Below, one piece after another: positions 45,205-53,404 of a stretch of 64,000 bases of DNA. Source of the DNA: Xenophilus azovorans DSM 13620 (GTDB lineage: Bacteria > Pseudomonadota > Gammaproteobacteria > Burkholderiales > Burkholderiaceae_C); assembly GCF_000745855.1 (NCBI RefSeq), contig NZ_JQKD01000006.1, forward strand, positions 224,725 through 288,724, written 5' to 3'. Position numbers and translations under genes: made by a program. Each line of letters starts with the position of its first letter. Position 1 is the first letter of the stretch. Below the pieces are notes generated by a model that made no database searches, was not told the origin of the DNA, and was given only the letters and a program-made list of their open reading frames with translations.

Positions 45205-46152
45205 CTACGGCAGCGTACCGCCGGCGCCCTTGGCGCGGATCAGGTCGATCAGCAGGTCGTCGCGGGTGCGCTCCAGCGCTTCTTCCCTGCGCGCGCCGCG
45301 CTCGTCGGCCACGCCCTGCACCACGTGGGCCTTCAGCTCGGCCGTCATCGAGGGGTCGCCCAGGTCGTGCCACCAGCTCTCGATCGGGCCGCCCAGGTGC
45401 TCCAGCAGGTGCGCCATGCCGCCCTCCCCGCCCGAGAGGTGCAGGTTCATGAAGGGCCCCATCAGCGCCCAGCGCAGGCCGGGGCCGTGGGCGATGGCGG
45501 TGTCGATGTCGGCCACGCTGGCCACGCCCTGGTCGACCAGGTGGAAGGCCTCGCGCCACAGCGCGGCCTGCAGCCGGTTGGCGATGTGGCCGAGGATCTC
45601 GCGCCGCACGTGGATCGGCCGCTTGCCGAGCGCGGCGTAGAAGTCCATCGCGCGCCGGATGCTCTCGGCCGAGGTGGCCTCGCCGCCGCCCACCTCCACC
45701 AGCGGGATCAGGTGCGGCGGGTTGAACGGGTGGCCCAGCACCACGCGCTGCGGCGCCTCGCAGCGCACCTGCATGCCGCTGACGGGCAGGCCACTGCTGC
45801 TGCTGGCCAGCAGCACCTGCGGCGGCGTGGCGGCGTCCATGCGGGCGTACAGGTCGGCCTTGAAGTCGGCGCGCTCGGGGCCGCTTTCCTGCACGAAGTC
45901 GCAGCCTTCCAGTGCGCGTTCGAGTTGGGGCTCGAAGCGCAGGCGATCCGGCGAGGCGCCGTCGGCCAGGCTCATGCGCTGCATCGTCGGCCAGTGGCGG
46001 CGCACCGCGTCGCGCAGGCGCTGCTCGGCGCCGGGCGCCGGGTCGGTGGCGGTGACGTCGAGCCCGCGGGCCAGGAAGAAGGCGGCCCAGCTGGCGCCGA
46101 TCACGCCGGTGCCGACCACGCCGACGCGGCGGATCATCGCGGGATCGCTCAT
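45205..46152 (-). CDS. 3-hydroxyacyl-CoA dehydrogenase family, L-carnitine-dehydrogenase-like
   Basis: 315-residue NAD-dependent dehydrogenase. The Rossmann motif is VGVVGTGVIGASWAAFFLARGLDVTATDPAPGAEQRL. FVQESGPERADFKADLYARMD, LLASSSSGLPVSGMQ and VVLGHPFNPPHLIPLVEVGGGEATS, and REILGHIANRLQAALWREAFHLVDQGVAS are close to L-carnitine 3-dehydrogenase as I remember it. It would oxidise a free beta-hydroxy acid to a beta-keto acid. Overlaps the upstream binding-protein gene by 4 bp. With the cleavage enzyme in the same operon it forms a dehydrogenation-cleavage pair. Confidence 0.82.
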   Translation of the reverse strand: MSDPAMIRRVGVVGTGVIGASWAAFFLARGLDVTATDPAPGAEQRLRDAVRRHWPTMQRMSLADGASPDRLRFEPQLERALEGCDFVQESGPERADFKADLYARMDAATPPQVLLASSSSGLPVSGMQVRCEAPQRVVLGHPFNPPHLIPLVEVGGGEATSAESIRRAMDFYAALGKRPIHVRREILGHIANRLQAALWREAFHLVDQGVASVADIDTAIAHGPGLRWALMGPFMNLHLSGGEGGMAHLLEHLGGPIESWWHDLGDPSMTAELKAHVVQGVADERGARREEALERTRDDLLIDLIRAKGAGGTLP

Positions 46153-47354
46153 GACGCCTTCCAGCGTGTGCACTTGCTCTCGGCGCGCGTGGTCCAGGCG
46201 GCCTCGCCGCGGATCGACTCCACCACCTTGTAGTAGTCCCAGGGCTCCTTCGACTCGGCCGGCGTCTTCACCTGCATCAGGTGCATGTCGTGCACCATCA
46301 GGCCGTCGTCGCGCAGCCAGCCGTCCTTGACGAACATGTCGTTGAACTTCGTCTTCTTGAGCTGTGCCATCACCTTCGCGCCGTCGTCGGTGCCGGCGGC
46401 CTGCACCGCCTTCAGGTACTGCAGCGCGGCCGAGTAGTCGCCGGCGTGGAAGGAGGTGGGCATGCGCTTGTGCTTCTCGTAGAAGCGCTGCGCCCATGTG
46501 CGCGCCTCGGGGCTCTGGTTCCAGTACCAGCTGTCGGTGAGGTACATGCCCTGCGCCGTCTTCAGGCCCAGCGCGTGCACGTCCTGGATGGTGATGATCA
46601 TGCCGGCCAGCTTCATCTTCTGCGCCAGGCCGAACTCGGCCGCCGACTTGATGGCGTTGACGGTGTCGCCGCCCGCGTTGGCCAGCGCCAGCACGTCGGG
46701 CTTGGCGTTGGTGGCCTGCAGCATGTAGGAGGAGAAATCGCTCGCGCCCAGCGGGTGCTTGACCGCGCCGGCCACCGCGCCGCCGCCGCTTTCCAGCACC
46801 TTGGTCGCGTCGGTCTGCAGCGCGTTGCCGAAGGCGTAGTCGGCGGTCACGAAGAACCAGCGCTTGCCGCCGTTCTTGAGCACCGCGCTGGCGGTGCCGC
46901 GGGCCATCGCCACCGTGTCGTAGGCGTACATCACGGTGTAGGGCGAGCAGTGCTCGTTGGTCAGGCTCGACGCGCCGGAGCCGACCACGAAGTAGGGCTT
47001 GCCCTTGTCCTTCGCCACGCCGGCCATGGCGATGGCGGCGCCGGAATTCACGCCGCCGATCAGCATGTCGACCTTGTCCACGTCGAACCACTCGCGCGCC
47101 TTGGCGGCGGCGATGTCGGGCTTGTTCTGGTGGTCGGCCGACACCAGCTCGATCTTCCTGCCGTTGACGGCCCCGCCCATGTCGGCGATGGCCATGCGGA
47201 TCGCCTCCGCGCCGGCCGGGCCGTCGTAGTCGCGGTAGACGCCCGACATGTCGCTGATGAAGCCGATGCGGATGGTGTCGTCCGAGATCTGGGCCGAGGC
47301 GCCGGCGGCGCAGGCCAGCGCGGCGGCGGCCAGGGCGGTGCGTGTGAAGTTCAT
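46149..47354 (-). CDS. ABC transporter substrate-binding protein, LivJ-like
   Basis: 401-residue periplasmic binding protein with a Sec signal peptide ending AGASA-QISDD. The mature protein has TIRIGFISDMSGVYRDYDGPAGAEAIRMAIADMGG, ADHQNKPDIAAAKAREWFDVDKVDMLIGGVNSGAA and FVTADYAFGNALQTDATKVL, as in the family-5/6 (branched-chain amino acid and aromatic-acid) group of the LivJ class. It likely delivers the substrate of the operon's catabolic enzymes. No permease genes are linked. It lies between the cleavage enzyme and dehydrogenase genes. Confidence 0.9.
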   Translation of the reverse strand: MNFTRTALAAAALACAAGASAQISDDTIRIGFISDMSGVYRDYDGPAGAEAIRMAIADMGGAVNGRKIELVSADHQNKPDIAAAKAREWFDVDKVDMLIGGVNSGAAIAMAGVAKDKGKPYFVVGSGASSLTNEHCSPYTVMYAYDTVAMARGTASAVLKNGGKRWFFVTADYAFGNALQTDATKVLESGGGAVAGAVKHPLGASDFSSYMLQATNAKPDVLALANAGGDTVNAIKSAAEFGLAQKMKLAGMIITIQDVHALGLKTAQGMYLTDSWYWNQSPEARTWAQRFYEKHKRMPTSFHAGDYSAALQYLKAVQAAGTDDGAKVMAQLKKTKFNDMFVKDGWLRDDGLMVHDMHLMQVKTPAESKEPWDYYKVVESIRGEAAWTTRAESKCTRWKAS

Positions 47355-47417
47355 CGTTGTGTCTCCTCGTGATGGTGGGAAAGAAGGCGTGCGCGAGAGC
47401 GTCGGAAACTCCCTTGC

Positions 47418-47502
47418 CCGTTCACGCTGAGCCTGTCGAAGCGCGGTCCCGGGGCTTCGATCCTTCGACAAGCTCAGGACAGGCCAAGCTCAGCCCGAAC
47501 GG
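47418..47502. repeat. Inverted repeat, TTCGACA-GCTCAG family
   Basis: The left arm 47418-47441 is matched in inverse by the right arm starting at 47463 (CTTCGACAAGCTCAG). The right arm carries a 15-16-base duplication containing a second AAGCTCAG before CCCGAACGG. This sequence type is a very common intergenic repeat in proteobacterial genomes. The pair could fold into one large hairpin. Confidence 0.7.
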
Positions 47503-47514
47503 GGGGTGTCCATG

Positions 47515-48453
47515 TCAGGCGGCCTGCGCCAGCGCGGCGGGTGCGAAGGCGGGCAGCGGCGTGCCGGTGCGCGGCAGGCCCATGATCCGGCGCGCCTCCT
47601 CGGGTGTGGCCGGCTCCATGTCCAGCTCGCGGATCAGGCGCACGATGCGCTCGGTGAGCTGCACGTTGGTCGCCAGCTCGCCGTGGCGGTAGTAGAGGTT
47701 GTCCTCCAGGCCGACGCGCGCATGGCCGCCCAGCAGCAGCGCGGCCACGTTGGCCTCCAGCTGCGAGGGCCCGATGCCGCTGACGCAGAAGATGCTGTTC
47801 GCCGGCAGCACGTCCACCATCTGCTGCAGGTAGCGCGGCGAGAAGGGCATCGCGTTCTGGAAGTTGCGGTGCACGTTCATCACCAGGTTGATGAAGTGCG
47901 GCGCCTCGTCGTGGCCTTCCTCGATCAGCGTCGTCACGTCCTGCAGGATGTGCGTGTGGGCGAACACCTCCCACTCGGGCTTGATGCCGCGCGCCTTCAT
48001 GCCGGCGGCCAGCTCGCGGCCCTTGGACAGCGGCGTGTCCATCAGGATCTCGCGCCCGCCGAAGCTCAGGTTCAGCGTGGTGGCGTCCAGCGTGCACATC
48101 TCGGCACCGGCGTCCATGCCCTTGATGCGTTCCTCCCACGCGATCTCGAAGCGCCCGCCGGGCAGCTCGCGGACCATGTCGCCGTGCACGCCGCCGCCGG
48201 TGGAGTTGTTCAGCACGATGTCGCAGCCGGCCGCGCGGATGCGGGTGTTGATGTCGCGGTAGACGCCCGCGTCGCAGGTGGCGCCGTCGTCGGGCCGCCG
48301 CGCGTGGATGGCCGCCACGCTGGCGCCGGCGTTCCAGCAGCGCACCACGTCCTCGGCGATCTCGTCGGGCTGGGTGGGCAGGTGCGGATTCTGCGACTTG
48401 TGGGCCATGCCGCCGGTGGGGGCGATGGTGACGATGACTTTGCGCTTGCTCAT
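47515..48453 (-). CDS. BKACE-family beta-keto acid cleavage enzyme (DUF849)
   Basis: 312-residue TIM-barrel protein of the 3-keto-5-aminohexanoate cleavage enzyme family, which condenses a beta-keto acid with acetyl-CoA to give a CoA ester and acetoacetate. KVIVTIAPTGGMAHKSQNPHLPTQPDEIAEDV, DIVLNNSTGG and GIKPEWEVFAHTHILQDV are recognisable. The metal motif usually read as HxHAR is AIHARRPDDG here, so the first zinc-binding His seems replaced by Ala. First gene of the operon with the binding protein, carnitine-dehydrogenase-like enzyme and CoA ligase. The C-terminus is Ala-rich. Confidence 0.85.
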   Translation of the reverse strand: MSKRKVIVTIAPTGGMAHKSQNPHLPTQPDEIAEDVVRCWNAGASVAAIHARRPDDGATCDAGVYRDINTRIRAAGCDIVLNNSTGGGVHGDMVRELPGGRFEIAWEERIKGMDAGAEMCTLDATTLNLSFGGREILMDTPLSKGRELAAGMKARGIKPEWEVFAHTHILQDVTTLIEEGHDEAPHFINLVMNVHRNFQNAMPFSPRYLQQMVDVLPANSIFCVSGIGPSQLEANVAALLLGGHARVGLEDNLYYRHGELATNVQLTERIVRLIRELDMEPATPEEARRIMGLPRTGTPLPAFAPAALAQAA

Positions 48454-48702
48454 GGCGTCTTCGGGTGCGGTCGTGGTAGGGGCGCATGTTCGGGCGGGGG
48501 ACGGGGCGACTCAGTCGTCGCGACGACATTCGGCCTCAGGGTTTTCGCGGTGCCGGCACGCGGGCGGCACCGCCGGCAGGGGCGCCCCGGACCAGGGAAA
48601 ACCATGAATTTGGATATATTTACTTTTCAAGCGATGCCGCTACGATCCATCCAAAATCATTGATTCCCGCACCCCACGCGGGCTTTGGAAGAAGGGTCCG
48701 GC
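48454..48702. promoter_or_regulatory. Divergent promoter region between the two catabolic operons
   Basis: A 249-bp spacer with an A+T-rich core near 48600-48660. On the plus strand TTTACT, a 16-bp gap and TACGAT form a possible promoter (about 48620-48647). A small CCCGC / GCGGG stem (48666-48682) lies just before the ribosome-binding site. No obvious LysR or other operator stands out. Confidence 0.4.
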
Positions 48703-50856
48703 ATGGCCGAGCGTTCGTTCGTCGAGGAAGTGAAGAAGCTGCGCCTGGGCGCCGGCGAGGTGTTCCGCGGCGAGGGCATCCTGGCCGTGACCAAGGCGCT
48801 GCTGGAGTCGGGCGTGAACTACATCGCCGGCTACCAGGGCGCGCCGATCTCGCACCTGATGGACGTGCTGGCCGACGCGCAGGACATCCTCGCCGAGCAC
48901 GGCATCCGCTTCGAGAACAGCGCCAGCGAGGCCACCGCCGCCGCCACGCTGGCGGCCTCGGTCAACTACCCGCTGCGCGGCGCGGTGACCTTCAAGGCCA
49001 CGGTGGGCACCAACGTCGCCTCCGACGCGCTGGCCAACCTCGCCTCCGGCGGCGTCACCGGCGGCGCGCTCGTCATCGTGGGCGAGGACTATGGCGAGGG
49101 CTCGTCGATCATGCAGGAGCGCAGCCACGCCTTCGCGATGAAGTCGCAGATCTGGCTGCTCGACCCGCGGCCCAACCTGCCCGGCATCGTGCAGGCGGTC
49201 AAGGACGGCTTCGACCTCTCGGAAGCCAGCCGCACGCCGGTGATGCTGCAGCTGCGCATCCGCGCCTGCCACGTGCACGGCGAGTTCACCGCCAGCGCCA
49301 ACCGCCGCGCCGCCTTCAGCATCCAGCAGGCGATGGAGCAGCCGCAGCGCGACGTCAGCCGCATCGTGCTGCCGCCCGCCAGCTTCGTGCACGAGCAGGA
49401 AAAGGTGAAGGAGCGCTGGCCCGCCGCGGTGCGCTTCATCCAGGAGCGCGGCCTGAACGAGTTCTTCGCAGAGCAGGCCGACGACGTCGGCATCGCGGTG
49501 CAGGGCGGCAGCTACAACACCGTGATCCGTGCGCTGCAGCAGCTCGGCCTGGCCGACGTGTATGGCAACACGCAGGTGCCGCTGTACGTGATGAACGTGG
49601 CCTACCCGCTGGTCGACGCGGAGCTGCTGCGCTTCTGCGAGGGCAAGCGCGCGCTGCTGGTGGTGGAGGAGGGCCAGCCCAATTTCGTCGAGCAGAACGT
49701 CGCCACCGTCCTGCGCCAGGCCGGCAGCACGACGGCGCTGCACGGCAAGGACCTGCTGCCGATGGCCGGCGAGTACACCACGGCCGCGGTGCTGCAGGGG
49801 TTGCGCGGCTTCCTGCAGGCGCACGGCAAGCTGGCGACGCAGCCCGCGCCCGTGCGCGAGCGCCGCACGATTCCCCTGCTGCCCGAGCCGGTGCAGCCGA
49901 TCGAGGCCAGCATCGCCGCGCGGCCGCCGGGCTTTTGCACCGGCTGCCCCGAGCGCCCGATCTTCACCGCCATGAAGCTGGTCGAGCGCGAGCTGGGCGA
50001 ACACCACGTCAGCGCCGACATCGGCTGCCACCTGTTCTCCATCCTGCCGCCCTTCAACCTGGGCAACACCACCATGGGCTACGGCCTGGGCGGCGCCGGC
50101 GCCGCGGCGCTGAACGTGCCGGCGGGCAAGCGCGCCATCTCGGTCATGGGCGACGGCGGCTTCTGGCACAACGGGCTGACCAGCGGCATCGCCAACGCGG
50201 TGTTCAACAGGAGCGACAACCTCACCATCGTCGTCGACAACAGCTACACCTCGGCCACCGGCGGGCAGGACATCCTCTCGTCGAAGGCGCAGAACCCCAC
50301 GCGCAGCACCAACCACGCGATCGAGAACGCGGTGCGCGGCGTCGGCGTGCAGTGGGTCAAGACGGTGCGCCGCACCTACGACCTGAAGACCATGGTCGGC
50401 ACGCTGCGCGAGGCGCTGACCACCGGCGAGAAGGGCCCCAAGGTGCTGGTGGCGCAGAGCGAATGCATGCTCAACCGCCAGCGCCGCGAGAAGCCGCTGC
50501 AGCGCGCCGCCGCCGCGCGCGGCGAGCGCGTGGTGCGCGAGCGCTTCGGCATCGACCCGGACACCTGCACCGGCGACCACTCCTGCATCCGCCTGTCGGG
50601 CTGCCCTTCGCTGTCGATCAAGCCCAACCCCGACCCGCTGCGCACCGACCCGGTGGCCACCGTGCTCGACAGCTGCGTCGGCTGCGGCCTGTGCGGCGAG
50701 GTCTCGCACGCCGCCGTGCTGTGCCCTTCCTTCTACCGCGCGCAGATCGTCAGCAACCCCACGCGCTGGGACCGCCTGCGCGCCCGCCTGCGCCGCGGCG
50801 TGATCGGCTGGCTGCAGGCGCGCGACGCGCGCCAGCGCGAACGCTTCGCCTTCTGA
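48703..50856 (+). CDS. iorA: Indolepyruvate ferredoxin oxidoreductase, alpha subunit type
   Basis: 717-residue TPP-dependent 2-oxoacid:ferredoxin oxidoreductase. The N-terminal pyrimidine domain (GYQGAPISHLMDVLA, ENSASEATAAATLAAS) and the TPP domain (GDGGFWHNGLTSGIANAVFNRSDN) are clear, with a ferredoxin-like C-terminal end binding 4Fe-4S clusters (CTGDHSCIRLSGCPSL and CVGCGLCGEVSHAAVLC). It oxidatively decarboxylates an aryl-pyruvate to the CoA ester. The ATG at 48703 follows GAAGGG; a TTG at 48685 would add six residues. Coupled to the beta subunit gene 7 bp on. Substrate specificity is inferred from family only. Confidence 0.85.
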   Translation: MAERSFVEEVKKLRLGAGEVFRGEGILAVTKALLESGVNYIAGYQGAPISHLMDVLADAQDILAEHGIRFENSASEATAAATLAASVNYPLRGAVTFKATVGTNVASDALANLASGGVTGGALVIVGEDYGEGSSIMQERSHAFAMKSQIWLLDPRPNLPGIVQAVKDGFDLSEASRTPVMLQLRIRACHVHGEFTASANRRAAFSIQQAMEQPQRDVSRIVLPPASFVHEQEKVKERWPAAVRFIQERGLNEFFAEQADDVGIAVQGGSYNTVIRALQQLGLADVYGNTQVPLYVMNVAYPLVDAELLRFCEGKRALLVVEEGQPNFVEQNVATVLRQAGSTTALHGKDLLPMAGEYTTAAVLQGLRGFLQAHGKLATQPAPVRERRTIPLLPEPVQPIEASIAARPPGFCTGCPERPIFTAMKLVERELGEHHVSADIGCHLFSILPPFNLGNTTMGYGLGGAGAAALNVPAGKRAISVMGDGGFWHNGLTSGIANAVFNRSDNLTIVVDNSYTSATGGQDILSSKAQNPTRSTNHAIENAVRGVGVQWVKTVRRTYDLKTMVGTLREALTTGEKGPKVLVAQSECMLNRQRREKPLQRAAAARGERVVRERFGIDPDTCTGDHSCIRLSGCPSLSIKPNPDPLRTDPVATVLDSCVGCGLCGEVSHAAVLCPSFYRAQIVSNPTRWDRLRARLRRGVIGWLQARDARQRERFAF

Positions 50857-50863
50857 GGCCGCC

Positions 50864-52378
50864 ATGACGACGACACCGCAACCGATCAAGATCGCCATCC
50901 TCGCCATGGGCGGCGAGGGCGGCGGCGTGCTGGCCGACTGGATCGTCGACCTCGGCGAGCACAACGGGTACATCGCCCAGACCACCTCCGTGCCCGGCGT
51001 GGCGCAGCGCACCGGCGCCACCATCTACTACGTCGAGCTGTTCCCCGCCGAGCAGGCCCGGCGCGACGGCGGCCGGCCGGTGCTGGCGCTGATGCCGCTG
51101 CCCGGCGACGTGGACGTGGTGCTCGCCTCCGAGCTGATGGAAGCCGGCCGCGCCGTGCAGCGCGGCCTGGTCACGCCCGATCGCACCACGCTCATCGCGT
51201 CCACCCACCGCGTCTACGCCATCGCCGAGAAGACGGCGATGGGCGACGGCCGCGTGGACGATGCCGAGCTGCTGGCCCATGCCGCGCGCGCCGCGAAACG
51301 CTTCGTGCGCTTCGACATGGCCGCCGCCGCCGAGGCCGCGGGCAGCGTGGTCAGCGCCGTATTGTTCGGCGCGCTGGCCGGCACCGGCGTGCTGCCCTTC
51401 GGCCGCGCGCAGTTCGAGGCGACCATCGAACGCGGCGGCGTGGGCGTGAAGGCCAGTCTCAAGGCCTTCGGCGCTGCCTGTGCGCAGGCATCCGAGGCGC
51501 CAGCCGCGGACACGGCTGCCGCCGACACTCCTCCGGAACCGGCCGCCGCACCCGCGGCGCCGCGCGACCCGCAGGTCGCTGCCCTGCTGCAGCGCGTGCG
51601 CAGCGGCTTCCCGGCCGATGCGCAGCACCTCGTCACCGAAGGTGTGCGCCGCCTGATCGACTACCAGGACCCGGCCTACGCCGCGCTGTACCTCGACCGC
51701 CTCGACCGGCTGGCCCGGGGCACCGACGACGGCGGCGCCCTGCTGCGCGCGGCCGCCCGCCACCTGGCGCTGTGGATGAGCTACGAGGACACCATCCGCG
51801 TGGCCGACCTGAAGACGCGCGACAGCCGCTTCACGCGCGTGCACTCCGAGGTGCGGCTTCAGGCGGGCCAGCAGCTCGCCATCAGCGAGTTCATGCACCC
51901 GCGCGTCGAGGAAATCTGCGAGACCCTGCCGGCCGGCCTGGGCCGCTGGCTGGCGCGTCCGCATGCGGCACACCGGCTGGTGGCGCGCATGGCGCGCGAG
52001 GGCCGCGTGGTCACCACCACCTCGCTGCGCGGCTACCTGCTGCTGTGGGGCCTGGCGCGGCTGCGCGGCATCCGCCGCCGCACGCTGCGCTACCAGATGG
52101 AGAACGCGCGCATCGAGCAGTGGCTCGATCGCATCGCCGAGGCCGCAGGCCACAACCCCGCGCTGGCAGCAGAGATCGCGCAGTGCCAGCGGCTGGTCAA
52201 GGGCTATGGCGACACGCACGCGCGCGGCCTGGCGAACTACCAGCGGCTGATGGAGGCGGTGCAGCGCGCCGGCCGCCACCTGGCGCCGGCCACGCTGCGC
52301 GAGCTGCGCGAGGCCGCGCTGGCCGACGAGCACGGCAAGGCGCTGCAGGCCGCGCTGGCGCGCCACGCCCTGGCCTGA
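50864..52378 (+). CDS. iorB: Indolepyruvate oxidoreductase beta subunit fused to DUF6537-like domain
   Basis: 504-residue protein. Residues 1-205 are the gamma/beta-type subunit of 2-oxoacid oxidoreductases (IKIAILAMGGEGGGVLADWIVDL, TTSVPGVAQRTGATIYYVELFP, LMPLPGDVDVVLASELMEAGRAV). After an Ala/Pro-rich linker (about 205-225) comes a helical region of about 270 residues, DUF6537-like, with LIDYQDPAYAALYLDRLDRLAR. It is the partner of the upstream alpha subunit. The fused form is common in aerobic alpha- and betaproteobacteria. 14 bp from the reductase gene. Confidence 0.82.
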   Translation: MTTTPQPIKIAILAMGGEGGGVLADWIVDLGEHNGYIAQTTSVPGVAQRTGATIYYVELFPAEQARRDGGRPVLALMPLPGDVDVVLASELMEAGRAVQRGLVTPDRTTLIASTHRVYAIAEKTAMGDGRVDDAELLAHAARAAKRFVRFDMAAAAEAAGSVVSAVLFGALAGTGVLPFGRAQFEATIERGGVGVKASLKAFGAACAQASEAPAADTAAADTPPEPAAAPAAPRDPQVAALLQRVRSGFPADAQHLVTEGVRRLIDYQDPAYAALYLDRLDRLARGTDDGGALLRAAARHLALWMSYEDTIRVADLKTRDSRFTRVHSEVRLQAGQQLAISEFMHPRVEEICETLPAGLGRWLARPHAAHRLVARMAREGRVVTTTSLRGYLLLWGLARLRGIRRRTLRYQMENARIEQWLDRIAEAAGHNPALAAEIAQCQRLVKGYGDTHARGLANYQRLMEAVQRAGRHLAPATLRELREAALADEHGKALQAALARHALA

Positions 52379-52392
52379 AGGAGAGACGCCCC

Positions 52393-53373
52393 ATGCCCAC
52401 CTTCGCCGTCGAAGTCGTCGCCGCCGATGCACTGAACCCGCTGATCCGCCGCTTCACGCTGCGTGCCGTGGACGGCGCGCCGCTGCCGGGCTTCACGGCC
52501 GGCGCCCACGTGCGGGTGCAGGTCGAACTGCCGGACGGCGCATCGGACTGGCGCCACTACTCCCTCGTCAACACCCACGCTGGGGCCGACACCGGCGCGC
52601 CGCAGCCGCACTACACCATCGCCGTGCGCCGCGAGGACGAGGGCCGCGGCGGCTCGCGCTGGATGCACGCGCTGCAGGCCGGCCAGCGCATCGAGATCGA
52701 GCCGCCGAAGAACGACTTCCCGCTCGGCGCGCACGCGGGCTGCGCGGTGCTGGTGGCCGGCGGCATCGGCATCACGCCGCTGGCCAGCATGGCGGCCGCG
52801 CGCCGCGCTGCCGGGCTGCCGGTGCGGATGCTCTACGCTGGCCGCAGCCGCGCGCTGATGGCCTTCCTGCCCGAGCTGCAGGCCCTGCTGGGCGAGTCGC
52901 TGGCCGTGCATGCCGACGAAGAGCGGCAGGGCGCGCCGCTGGACGTGGCCGCGCTGCTCGACGGCTGCGCGGCAGAGGACCAGCTCTACGTCTGCGGCCC
53001 GCGCGCGATGCTCGACGCCGTGCTCGCCGCCGCCGACGCGCGGGCCTGGCCGCGCGAGCGCGTGCACTTCGAACTGTTCACCGCGCCCGTGGCGGCCGCG
53101 GGCGACCAGCCCATCGAGCTCGTGCTGGCGCAGAGTGGCCAGCAGCTCACCGTGCCGGCCGGCCAGTCCATCCTCGACTGCCTGATCGAGCACGGCTGCG
53201 ACCCGCTGTTCGACTGCAAGCGCGGCGAATGCGGCGTGTGCTCCGCCGCCGTCGTCGAAGGCGAGCCGGAGCACCGCGACTACTTCCTCAGCGATGCCGA
53301 GAAGGCCGGCGGCAAGGTGATGCAGATCTGCGTCTCGCGCGCCAAGGGCCGGCGCCTCGTGCTCGACCTCTGA
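52393..53373 (+). CDS. PDR/VanB-family oxidoreductase (FMN, NAD, 2Fe-2S)
   Basis: 326-residue single-chain reductase of the phthalate dioxygenase reductase/VanB type. The flavin domain has HVRVQVELPDGASDWRHYSLVN, the NAD domain has VLVAGGIGITPLASMAAARR and YVCGPRAMLDAV, and the plant-type ferredoxin domain is C-terminal with CKRGECGVC and a distal Cys in MQICVSRAKG, so all four cluster ligands are present. It carries electrons from NADH to the Rieske dioxygenase encoded 1 kb downstream. A GGAGAGA Shine-Dalgarno precedes the ATG. Confidence 0.93.
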   Translation: MPTFAVEVVAADALNPLIRRFTLRAVDGAPLPGFTAGAHVRVQVELPDGASDWRHYSLVNTHAGADTGAPQPHYTIAVRREDEGRGGSRWMHALQAGQRIEIEPPKNDFPLGAHAGCAVLVAGGIGITPLASMAAARRAAGLPVRMLYAGRSRALMAFLPELQALLGESLAVHADEERQGAPLDVAALLDGCAAEDQLYVCGPRAMLDAVLAAADARAWPRERVHFELFTAPVAAAGDQPIELVLAQSGQQLTVPAGQSILDCLIEHGCDPLFDCKRGECGVCSAAVVEGEPEHRDYFLSDAEKAGGKVMQICVSRAKGRRLVLDL

Positions 53374-53404
53374 TTCCTCCCCCTACCCCTCCTGGAGTCC
53401 CGCG

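Noticed and set aside
43060..46233. Open frame of more than 1000 codons on the plus strand
   Set aside because: It runs antisense to the CoA ligase and dehydrogenase genes, whose motifs are intact; its translation is low-complexity Arg/Ala/Gly/His.
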